A stretch of 6,098 nucleotides of DNA from Prolixibacteraceae bacterium (GTDB lineage: Bacteria; Bacteroidota; Bacteroidia; Bacteroidales; Prolixibacteraceae). The notes beneath the pieces were generated by a model. It had not been told where the DNA came from. It ran no database searches and saw only the letters and a list, made by a program, of their open reading frames with translations. Made by a program: the position numbers and the translations under genes. Every line of letters starts with the position of its first letter. The first letter of the stretch is position 1. Where the stretch lies: assembly GCA_016930735.1 (NCBI GenBank), contig JAFGGF010000104.1, forward strand, positions 1 to 6,098, written 5' to 3'. Positions 1 through 5,865 of this stretch are shown piece after piece.

Positions 1-327
1 AACGATGAAGATGCCCAGCAGATGATGTTCCCGATTACAATTCCGTTGATACTTTCTGTTATGTTGTTATTTCCCATTGCTAAAAATCCGGAAGGACCCG
101 TTGCATTCTGGGCATCGATGATTCCGTTAACATCGCCTGTTGCCATGTTAACAAGAGTACCTTACGGAATACCTGTATGGGAATTATTATTGTCGATGTT
201 TTTACTGATTATTACCACAGTAGGAGCAATCTGGGCTGCTTCAAAAATTTACAGGGTTGGCCTGCTTATGTACGGTAAAAAAGTAAATTTCAAGGAATTA
301 ATTAAATGGATCAGATATAAAAGTTAA
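1..327 (+). CDS. ABC-2 type (NatB-like) ABC transporter permease, C-terminal part
   Basis: The 3' end of a multi-pass inner-membrane permease that would pair with an ATPase to form an ABC exporter; the substrate cannot be told. The frame is open from base 1 (N-D-E-D-A-Q-Q before the first Met at 22), so the true start lies outside the window and the ATG at 22 is internal. About 108 residues remain. They show a hydrophobic segment (ITIPLILSVMLLFPIA), a second (VAFWASMIPLTSPVAML), a short Pro/Gly loop (VPYGIPVWE), and a last membrane helix running into KIYRVGLLMYGKK, followed by an amphipathic basic tail (KELIKWIRY). The E-D-A-Q-Q start, the N-P-E-G loop and the K-I-Y-R-V-G-x-L-M-Y-G-K-K end are what I recall from Bacteroidota NatB/COG1668 permeases. 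The stop TAA at 325-327 is followed by a hairpin terminator, so this is probably the last gene of its operon. Confidence 0.85.
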   Translation, partial: NDEDAQQMMFPITIPLILSVMLLFPIAKNPEGPVAFWASMIPLTSPVAMLTRVPYGIPVWELLLSMFLLIITTVGAIWAASKIYRVGLLMYGKKVNFKELIKWIRYKS

Positions 328-333
328 ATAATA

Positions 334-362
334 AAAAAACAGGTTTTCAGAGTCTGTTTTTT
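334..362 (+). terminator. Rho-independent terminator after the ABC permease
   Basis: AAAAAACAG at 334-342 pairs with CTGTTTTTT at 354-362 (9 bp, 11-nt loop). It starts six bases after the permease stop and ends in a T run. The stem is AT-rich, as is common in low-GC Bacteroidota, and its A-tract/T-tract symmetry would also allow some function in the other direction. Confidence 0.65.
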
Positions 363-374
363 ATAAAAATTTAG

Positions 375-400
375 TTTATAGATTTTTCTATAAAATTTTT
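375..400. other. AT-rich hairpin, possible back-up terminator
   Basis: TTTATAGA at 375-382 and TCTATAAA at 387-394 form a perfect 8-bp stem with a TTTT loop, followed by a T run at 396-400. In addition AGATTTTT (380-387) is complementary to AAAAATCT (415-422), an alternative longer-range pairing. A second, weaker terminator for the permease operon is the simplest reading. In DNA this AT-rich, such stems also arise by chance. Confidence 0.35.
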
Positions 401-424
401 ACAGATATCCTGATAAAAATCTAC

Positions 425-519
425 AATTGGGTTAAAGCCCTTAATAAGGCGAGTATCCTTAGCCCCGGTCTTAAGACCGGGGTTACATATCAATATGAAA
501 ACTGGGCTTTTGCCCAATT
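425..519. repeat. Compact multi-hairpin palindromic repeat (REP/MITE-like)
   Basis: The element is bounded by a 16-bp imperfect inverted repeat: AATTGGGTTAAAGCCC at 425-440 matches the reverse complement of GGGCTTTTGCCCAATT at 504-519 at 14 of 16 positions. Each arm is itself near-palindromic (GGG...CCC). Between them lie TAAGG/CCTTA (445-449 and 457-461, 7-nt loop), a perfect 20-bp palindrome CCCCGGTCTTAAGACCGGGG (463-482), and CATAT-ca-ATATG (486-497). The whole could fold as an outer stem enclosing three hairpins, or as five hairpins in a row. It is markedly more GC-rich than its surroundings and has no coding potential. Nested palindromes of this size fit REP/BIME-like elements moved by IS200-like (RAYT) transposases, or a small MITE. 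I recall similar motifs as recurrent intergenic repeats in Bacteroidota, but copy number cannot be seen here. Confidence 0.6.
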
Positions 520-654
520 CTTTTCAGCTTTAAAAATGAGGCACTTAGCATAAAGAATTAATAAAAAGTAAAATTTGATTTTTTATTTGAATAATTATTA
601 AATTACTTCTTTTAGAAGAATTTTAAACTTTCATATCATTTTCATCCGGCAAGT

Positions 655-683
655 TAAACTGGTCTATTAATTTATACAGTTTA
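655..683. promoter_or_regulatory. Inverted repeat upstream of the YD-repeat gene
   Basis: TAAACTG (655-661) and CAGTTTA (677-683) form a perfect 7-bp inverted repeat with a 15-bp spacer, 56 bp before the ATG at 739. It could be an operator or a weak leader hairpin. No close TAnnTTTG match accompanies it, so a promoter cannot be placed with confidence, and chance is possible in DNA this AT-rich. Confidence 0.2.
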
Positions 684-699
684 CATATTATAAAACAAA

Positions 700-724
700 G
701 ATTTAAATTGTTTGATTTAAATTG
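700..724. repeat. Tandem GATTTAAATTG repeat before the YD-repeat gene
   Basis: GATTTAAATTG occurs at 700-710 and again at 714-724, with a centre spacing of 14 bp. Each copy contains the 8-bp palindrome ATTTAAAT. The pair ends 14 bp before the start codon at 739, so it is either leader sequence or a possible protein-binding site overlapping the 5' untranslated region. AT-rich composition lowers its significance. Confidence 0.3.
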
Positions 725-738
725 CATCAAAAATCAAA

Positions 739-1917
739 ATGCGAAAATTACTGTTCTTTTTATTGATTATTCTCTACCCGTTTGCCTGTGTAAAAGCTCA
801 GAAAATGTTTTTACCCGACCGGTTGTTGTATAACAACTCAGGTGGAGAAAAAGGAACTTCCTATTTTGAGTACGACGGAAATTCAAAACTGATTAAAGCC
901 CGCTGGCAACTGGATGACTCCAGCCGTTGGTCAATCAATTATTATATTTACAATGAACAAAACCAGTTAATTGATAAATACCGCGAATTTTCAGACAGCT
1001 TAACATCAAGCCTGAAATATCAATACGATCAGAATGGAAATAAAATTTCAGAAGATTTTACACGGTCGGATGGAATTCATGGTATTTCAACCTTTGTATA
1101 TAATGTAAAAAATATTCCTGAAAAAATTCTTTGTGAAAAATATAACGGATGGTTCGACGGTGAGATTATTTATACAAAATGGAAAAATAAATATCCGATA
1201 TCAGCTGATATACTCCAGAACCGGAAAAAAATAGGGACGATTACTTTTAATTACGATAATAATTCAAACCTGATAAAAGAATACTGGGAAACTGAAAGCG
1301 GTTGGAATCAGACTTTTAACTGGGTTTATAAACCTGCAGAAGCAACTTTTACTTCATCCAATGTTTTTATTTCCGAAAACAACCGGTTCAGGTTGGCAAA
1401 GGAAAATTATTCTTACAACGGCAAAACAGGCGGCCCCTCCTATTTTACTTATGATGCTTCCGGAGCTTTAAAGGAAAAGGTATTTGTCCGTTCCGACAGC
1501 CTGAAAACAACTACATCTTTCGAATATGATGATAATGGTATTCTGAAAAAGTCTTACCGGAATTATTCAGATGGGAAAACCGGTGTTTTTACTTATGAAT
1601 TCAATAAGGACAGGAAACTGGTTTCAAGGCTTTTTAAAAGGTCAGACGGAATCGAAGGGACTGAAAAATACATTTACAGTTCAACAGGCCAGCTGATCAG
1701 GGCAGATTGGGAAAATTTTGACAACTGGCTTACAGGAACCATTACTTTTGAATTCAACCGTTCGGGGCTTTTGGGGAAAGGCTATTTCAAAGGAGAAAAA
1801 TTTGACGCAGAATTAACTTTTTTTTACGACGATAACGGGAACCTTTCCAAAATTCACTGGAATTTTTCATTTGGTGAATCGCAGACTTACTGGTTTGAAT
1901 ATTATAAAACTGAATAA
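739..1917 (+). CDS. Secreted YD/RHS-like 25-residue repeat protein
   Basis: A 392-residue exported protein of unknown role. Residues 1-20 form a signal peptide (basic MRK, then a Leu/Ile/Phe-rich core) with a likely signal peptidase I site at V-K-A|Q. From about residue 41 to the end the protein is a chain of roughly 14 tandem units of about 25 residues. The loose consensus is F-x-Y-D-x-N-G-x-L-x-K then S-D-G-x-x-G-T; good examples are the units starting F-E-Y-D, Y-Q-Y-D, F-T-Y-D, F-E-Y-D-D-N-G and F-F-Y-D-D-N-G. Units 4, 5 and 7 are degenerate. The pattern resembles YD/RHS repeats, which form beta-hairpins, but no RHS core or toxin domain follows and the last unit simply ends in W-F-E-Y-Y. 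No type IX sorting domain or lipobox is visible. The start ATG follows an A-rich run, with no Shine-Dalgarno site. A structural or carbohydrate-contacting envelope role is possible but unproven; YwqK-type MORN-like repeats are an alternative family. Confidence 0.8.
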   Translation: MRKLLFFLLIILYPFACVKAQKMFLPDRLLYNNSGGEKGTSYFEYDGNSKLIKARWQLDDSSRWSINYYIYNEQNQLIDKYREFSDSLTSSLKYQYDQNGNKISEDFTRSDGIHGISTFVYNVKNIPEKILCEKYNGWFDGEIIYTKWKNKYPISADILQNRKKIGTITFNYDNNSNLIKEYWETESGWNQTFNWVYKPAEATFTSSNVFISENNRFRLAKENYSYNGKTGGPSYFTYDASGALKEKVFVRSDSLKTTTSFEYDDNGILKKSYRNYSDGKTGVFTYEFNKDRKLVSRLFKRSDGIEGTEKYIYSSTGQLIRADWENFDNWLTGTITFEFNRSGLLGKGYFKGEKFDAELTFFYDDNGNLSKIHWNFSFGESQTYWFEYYKTE

Positions 1918-1926
1918 TTATATTTG
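1894..1926 (+). promoter_or_regulatory. Candidate Bacteroidota promoter for the glycosylase gene
   Basis: TTTG at 1894-1897 and TATATTTG at 1919-1926 fit the Bacteroidota -33/-7 consensus (TTG or TTTG, about 17-23 bp, TAnnTTTG) with a 21-bp spacer. The upstream box lies inside the last codons of the YD-repeat gene and the downstream box fills the 14-bp gap. With usual spacing, transcription would begin at or within a few bases of the ATG at 1932, giving a leaderless or nearly leaderless message. Transcription could equally run through from the upstream gene. Confidence 0.4.
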
Positions 1927-1931
1927 CCTCT

Positions 1932-2564
1932 ATGGCAATAAGAATTCAGCAAAAAGATTTCAAAAGTCTTTGTGATAAAGTAACAAATTTAGATTCCCGG
2001 CTAAAACCGATTATAGAAAAATTTGGCTACCCTCCTTTCTGGCACCGTGAACCGGATTTTGCCACATTGATCCTGACAATTCTGGAGCAACAGGTTTCTC
2101 TGGCAGCTGCTGCTGCAGCTTACAAAAAATTAAAAGACCGAATTATTGAAATAAGTCCCGAAAATCTGCTAAAACTTACCGATTCAGAATTACGTGACTG
2201 TTATTTCAGCAGGCAGAAAATTGTTTATGCCCGTCATCTTGCTTCCGAAATCCGGAACGGAAACCTTAACCTGAAAAAACTCCCTTTTCTGCATGAAGAA
2301 TAAATACGTTTTGAACTAATTAAAATAAAAGGTATCGGAGAATGGACCATCGACATGTATTTGCTGATGAGCCTCCATTATTCCGACATTTTCCCGGCTG
2401 GTGACCTGGCGACTGTTAAAGCGATGAAAGAGTTGAACCTGGTAAAACCGGGTGCTTCAAAGGCGGAACTGATCGAATACATGGAAAAATTCAGGCCAAA
2501 CCGTTCAGTTGCAACCTATTTGTTTTGGCATGATTATATTCAAAAACGGGGATTAAAACTTTAA
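1932..2564 (+). pseudogene. AlkA-type DNA-3-methyladenine glycosylase II, interrupted by in-frame stop
   Basis: An HhH-GPD superfamily glycosylase that would excise alkylated bases such as 3-methyladenine in base-excision repair. It is readable as 210 codons in one frame, but codon 124 (2301-2303) is TAA. Before the stop lie the family's N-terminal signatures: P-P-F-W-H-R-E-P-D-F-A-T-L-I and I-L-E-Q-Q-V-S-L-A-A. After it the frame continues unchanged with I-K-I-K-G-I-G-E-W-T (the helix-hairpin-helix, about 130-139), F-P-A-G-D-L-A with the expected catalytic Asp at 158, and the C-terminal R-P-N-R-S-V-A-T-Y-L-F-W-H motif. The 123-residue product ending at the stop lacks both the hairpin and the catalytic Asp, so it should be inactive; the downstream part has no credible start before Met142 at 2355, which lies past the hairpin. 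Full length is normal for the short AlkA/Mag1-like group. Because the rest is intact, the mutation is recent, a sequencing error, or read through. One base change (for example GAA to TAA) explains it. The start ATG is 14 bp after the previous stop. Confidence 0.85.
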
Positions 2565-2616
2565 AATACATTCTTTAATTTTACAGCTATTAAAGGAAAT
2601 CCATTTCATACTGAAA

Positions 2617-3084
2617 ATGACCATTAATTATAAACTGGATAAATCATTTGGAAAAGCATTTTCAATTCAGGGATTAATATTGATTGCCTTCGGATTTATT
2701 GGTATTACTTCAATCTGGCCTGTTCTTTTTATAATTCTCGGAACCCTTTTGTTTTTTTCATATTCAGGTGTTGAAATAAATACAGAAACACATAAATTAC
2801 GTTTTTATCACAAACTTTTCGGGATTTTTAAAACCGGCAAATGGGATTCAATAAATAAATATCACGGGCTGACAATTGTTCCTTATAAAAAATTTTCAAG
2901 AATTTTCAGTCGTTCAAACCGGTCTGTAACCATCGAAGAAAGTGATTTCAGAATTTTTCTGGTTAACAAAAATAACAAACCCGAATTCCCGATAAAAAAA
3001 TGTAAGTCAGTTGATGATGCACAGGATCGAATTGATGAACTTTCACTTTGGTTAAAACTCCCTGTTTTTACCATAAAACACTAA
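2617..3084 (+). CDS. Small hypothetical membrane protein, two predicted helices
   Basis: A 155-residue protein I do not recognise. A short polar N-terminus is followed by two close hydrophobic stretches, about residues 15-31 (FSIQGLILIAFGFIGIT) and 33-49 (IWPVLFIILGTLLFFSY), which suggest a helical hairpin in the inner membrane. The remaining ~105 residues are soluble and strand-rich: G-V-E-I-N-T-E-T-H-K-L-R-F-Y, F-K-T-G-K-W-D-S-I, then S-V-T-I-E-E-S-D-F-R-I-F-L-V. They end in a predicted amphipathic helix (SVDDAQDRIDELSLWL). Two helices followed by a small beta domain with a C-terminal helix is the outline of bacterial PH-like membrane proteins, but this is an analogy and not a family assignment. 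It begins 52 bp after the glycosylase frame ends and lies 75 bp before the receptor gene. The coding call rests on length, composition and frame consistency. Confidence 0.7.
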   Translation: MTINYKLDKSFGKAFSIQGLILIAFGFIGITSIWPVLFIILGTLLFFSYSGVEINTETHKLRFYHKLFGIFKTGKWDSINKYHGLTIVPYKKFSRIFSRSNRSVTIEESDFRIFLVNKNNKPEFPIKKCKSVDDAQDRIDELSLWLKLPVFTIKH

Positions 3085-3159
3085 GTCTTTTAAAAAGAAA
3101 TCCTAACCGGTACCAATTTCTGGATTTAAACGTTTATTGAAATATATGATTTTTTAGCC

Positions 3160-5754
3160 ATGAAGAACATCCTGGTACTTGTACTGATTTTAATTCTTGC
3201 CATGCCGGTATTTTCCCAGAAAAAAAGAGAAAGGGTAAAACGTAAATACCGTAAGGTTGAAGTGGTTAACAACGACCTCCCACAAGTGTATTTATGGGGC
3301 AAAGTAAAAAACCAGCAGGGTGATTTACTTCAGGGTGTTTCGGTTGTTCTGATAGGTTCAAAACAGGGAGTTCATTCCAATACCGAGGGAGAATACCTGC
3401 TTTCAGGTTTATCAACCGGCAGGCAAAGGATTCAGGCATCGTTAAACGGATATAAAACCAAATATACCGACATAGTACTTCAGGATGGAATTAATGAATT
3501 GTATTTTACCCTCGACTTGGAACCGGTTTATCTGGAACCGGAAATAACGACAATCCAGAAAAGGGAACAAACTATTATTGATGTTCCCTCATCAATGAAA
3601 ATATTTACCGGAAAATTTATTAACCTGACAGACGTAGCTCAGGTTTCTGAATTGAACGGATTTTTACCGGGGGCTGATTTCAGATTACAGAACAGTACTC
3701 ATCCGGTTTTTTCCATTAGAGGAATACATTCGGAATCTACAGTGATTAATGAAAATCAGGGCATTGGTGTAATTTATAACGACATTCAACTGGATCCTTT
3801 CCTGAGTTCTTCATTCAGGCTGTTTGATATGGAAAGAGTTGAAGTTTTTAGAGGGCCACAACAGGTGACATCGGGAATAAATGCTTTTAGCGGCGCGATT
3901 CAGTATCTCAGCAAAAAACCTACAGAGAAAAATGAAGGTTATTTATCGGCCCGGTATGGCGATTTCGGGCAAAAAGAAATGGAAGGTGCAATTAATATTC
4001 CGATTATCGGCGAGTACCTTTTTTCACGGGCTGCCGGATTTTATCAGCATACCGATGGGTATATTTCCAATTCATCTGGAAGAAATCTGAATGGGATTAA
4101 CAAATACGGCGGGCGTTTGTCTCTGCTTGTAAAACCTTCAGTATTTACCCGGGTTGAAATGGAAGTGAATTATCAGAAAGACGATGAACCGGGAATTGCT
4201 TATTTAAATCCTGACTTTTTTCAATCGAATATTTATACCCGTTATGCTTCACTACATTCAGGCGATTCGCTTACCACTCAAAGAGAATTGTTTAATGCAA
4301 TTCTCAATGCCCGTTATTATATTTCTGAACACACCTATATTTCTTCAGTTTCTTCATATCAAATCAATTCAGCTTATGAATTATGGGACGGCGATGGCAC
4401 TGCATCAGAAGCATTCAATTTTTCAAACTTAATTGACAAAAAAAGGTTTACCCAGGAGTTAAGGCTGAATATTACACGAAACAGTTGTCTTAACGGGTTT
4501 GGAGCCATCAGTTATTTACATGAAACCGGTACACAGTCAAATGATTTAACAACCAATGAGCAACATTTATATTACTTTCTGAATGATTATGAAAACATGA
4601 TAAATAGCGAAGGGCAACCTAATTTTGAAATTGCTTTTCCTTTCAATTCAACCTCGGTGATTCCGGAAGGGACTATCTTACCTGCCTACCACCAGGAAGA
4701 AAAATATATGAAAGCAACCAATCAATGGATTGAAGCATTCGGCGACGCAACACTGAATGTATCTTATCGAATCCGGTTGACAGGAGGAATTCGGATTGCT
4801 TTTAACCGGATGAAACTTTACAATGCCAATTTATTTTCAGGCGGATATGAATCGATCCTTGGGCAGGATATCGGAAACTCGCCCAACTATTTTTACACTC
4901 CAACCGACACAACAACTGAAAAGCTAACAACCCTGGCATTGATGTACAGGGGTGGATTTAACTACAAATTTAATCCCGATGCCAGCCTTTACGGAAATTA
5001 TTCTCTCGGATTAAAACCCAGATACCTGAACTTTAAAAACGATGGCACTTCTGAAAAAATACCGGCTCAGAAAATTCAAAATTTTGAGTTGGGATTTAAA
5101 GGAATTTACAGAAGCAGGTTATGGTTGGATATTACAGGATTCTATTCACTATATTCAGGTTTTTTATCAACAGGTATGGCTCTTGATACAACCGGAAGTA
5201 TTACAAATACAGAAACCGCTTACAAAGGAAAAGCCACAATTTACGGGGCTGAGGCAAACATTCGATATGCCATTATTAAAGGACTGGATTTTTTTGGCAA
5301 TTATGCCTGGACAAAAACACAATTTGACGAAACCGACAAGGATGGAAATACGCAGGAATATTCGGGAAATCAGATAAAAATGACCCCGGAACACATTTTT
5401 GGAGCGGGTTTATATTTTTCAACTACTGTAGGTAACGGACTGGATTTTTTTGTTATGCCTGATTATTCCTATCAAACCGGTTTCTATTTTGATGATGCCA
5501 ATTCAGACGAAAACTTTCAAAAAAGTTACGGAGTGCTGAATGTTCAAACAGGGCTCAATTTTGAAAATCCTGATATAACATTTATGGTTTATGCAAAAAA
5601 TATTTTAGAGGAAAATTATTTGATTTATAATGGTACTACTAATGAATTTATTGGCCCGTCGTTAGTTTTGCCTTCATCTCCACGGATGGTTGGAGCCAGA
5701 CTGACCTGGAATTTCTCGATGGAAAAACGGCCATACTACAAAAGGAGGAGGTAA
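3160..5754 (+). CDS. TonB-dependent outer-membrane receptor with carboxypeptidase-regulatory-like domain
   Basis: An 864-residue outer-membrane receptor that would import a scarce ligand (iron complex, vitamin or glycan) using energy passed on by TonB. In order: signal peptide 1-19 (cleavage at V-F-S|Q); a very basic stretch 21-32; a carboxypeptidase-regulatory-like beta domain about 43-118 (WGKVKNQQGDLLQGVSVVL through S-N-T-E-G-E-Y-L-L-S-G-L); a TonB-box/linker about 126-137 (P-E-I-T-T-I-Q-K-R-E-Q); a plug about 138-255 starting D-V-P-S-S and holding F-S-I-R-G-I, D-M-E-R-V-E-V-F-R-G-P-Q and S-G-A-I-Q-Y-L-S-K-K-P; then a beta-barrel to the end. The C-terminal marks K-N-I-L-E-E-N-Y and S-P-R-M-V-G-A-R-L-T-W-N-F are typical, though 12 mostly basic residues follow the final Phe852. 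The I-Q-K-R-E-Q...D-V-P and E-R-V-E-V-x-R-G-P-Q motifs match FecA/FepA-like iron-type receptors more than SusC, and no susD follows. The ligand is unknown. Confidence 0.93.
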   Translation: MKNILVLVLILILAMPVFSQKKRERVKRKYRKVEVVNNDLPQVYLWGKVKNQQGDLLQGVSVVLIGSKQGVHSNTEGEYLLSGLSTGRQRIQASLNGYKTKYTDIVLQDGINELYFTLDLEPVYLEPEITTIQKREQTIIDVPSSMKIFTGKFINLTDVAQVSELNGFLPGADFRLQNSTHPVFSIRGIHSESTVINENQGIGVIYNDIQLDPFLSSSFRLFDMERVEVFRGPQQVTSGINAFSGAIQYLSKKPTEKNEGYLSARYGDFGQKEMEGAINIPIIGEYLFSRAAGFYQHTDGYISNSSGRNLNGINKYGGRLSLLVKPSVFTRVEMEVNYQKDDEPGIAYLNPDFFQSNIYTRYASLHSGDSLTTQRELFNAILNARYYISEHTYISSVSSYQINSAYELWDGDGTASEAFNFSNLIDKKRFTQELRLNITRNSCLNGFGAISYLHETGTQSNDLTTNEQHLYYFLNDYENMINSEGQPNFEIAFPFNSTSVIPEGTILPAYHQEEKYMKATNQWIEAFGDATLNVSYRIRLTGGIRIAFNRMKLYNANLFSGGYESILGQDIGNSPNYFYTPTDTTTEKLTTLALMYRGGFNYKFNPDASLYGNYSLGLKPRYLNFKNDGTSEKIPAQKIQNFELGFKGIYRSRLWLDITGFYSLYSGFLSTGMALDTTGSITNTETAYKGKATIYGAEANIRYAIIKGLDFFGNYAWTKTQFDETDKDGNTQEYSGNQIKMTPEHIFGAGLYFSTTVGNGLDFFVMPDYSYQTGFYFDDANSDENFQKSYGVLNVQTGLNFENPDITFMVYAKNILEENYLIYNGTTNEFIGPSLVLPSSPRMVGARLTWNFSMEKRPYYKRRR

Positions 5755-5761
5755 TTGGTAT

Positions 5762-5778
5762 TGCGATTTTTAATCGCA
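5762..5778. other. Short perfect hairpin just after the receptor stop
   Basis: TGCGATT (5762-5768) and AATCGCA (5772-5778) pair perfectly with a 3-nt loop, seven bases after the receptor stop. No T run follows it on the + strand, so it is more likely an RNA 3'-end stabiliser or an accessory hairpin than a terminator. Confidence 0.4.
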
Positions 5779-5819
5779 TAATTATTGAGACAGGAAATCT
5801 TCACAACTGGACAATAGAC

Positions 5820-5858
5820 AAAAGGAACCGTTCTCTTTAAGAAAGAACGGTTCCTTTT
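5820..5858. terminator. Strong bidirectional terminator between convergent genes
   Basis: AAAAGGAACCGTTCT (5820-5834) and AGAACGGTTCCTTTT (5844-5858) form a perfect 15-bp stem with a 9-nt loop, with a T-rich tract on the right and an A-rich tract on the left. It sits between the receptor (+, ends 5754) and the permease (-, ends 5866), so it can terminate both. Confidence 0.88.
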
Positions 5859-5865
5859 TCTTTTA

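Noticed and set aside
425..519. CRISPR array, tRNA or attachment site reading of the palindromic block
   Set aside because: There is no repeat-spacer periodicity, no tRNA arm or anticodon consensus, and no neighbouring integrase or cas gene; only nested inverted repeats are seen.
775..800. Lipoprotein signal in the YD-repeat protein (Cys17)
   Set aside because: The residues before the Cys (Y-P-F-A-C) do not fit a lipobox, whereas V-K-A|Q just downstream is a good signal peptidase I site.
2355..2564. A separate small gene starting at the ATG at 2355
   Set aside because: It is in the same frame as 1932-2303 and encodes the C-terminal part of the same glycosylase. The helix-hairpin-helix needed for function lies before this ATG, so it is the tail of the interrupted gene.
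2883..3074. Minus-strand open frame opposite the small membrane protein gene
   Set aside because: It has no recognisable motif and lies fully inside a more plausible + strand gene with membrane helices and consistent spacing.
3146..3157. Tiny ATG-ATT-TTT-TAG frame just before the receptor start, as a regulatory leader peptide
   Set aside because: Three codons in AT-rich DNA are expected by chance, and no structure or ribosome site supports it.
3881..4090. Alternative + strand frames inside the receptor gene (also 4244-4432 and 5042-5377)
   Set aside because: They are out-of-frame shadows of the receptor, with no motif and no initiation context.
5167..5394. Minus-strand open frame inside the receptor gene
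   Set aside because: It is fully covered by the well-supported receptor coding frame and has a Cys/Ile/Phe-rich composition typical of antisense shadows.
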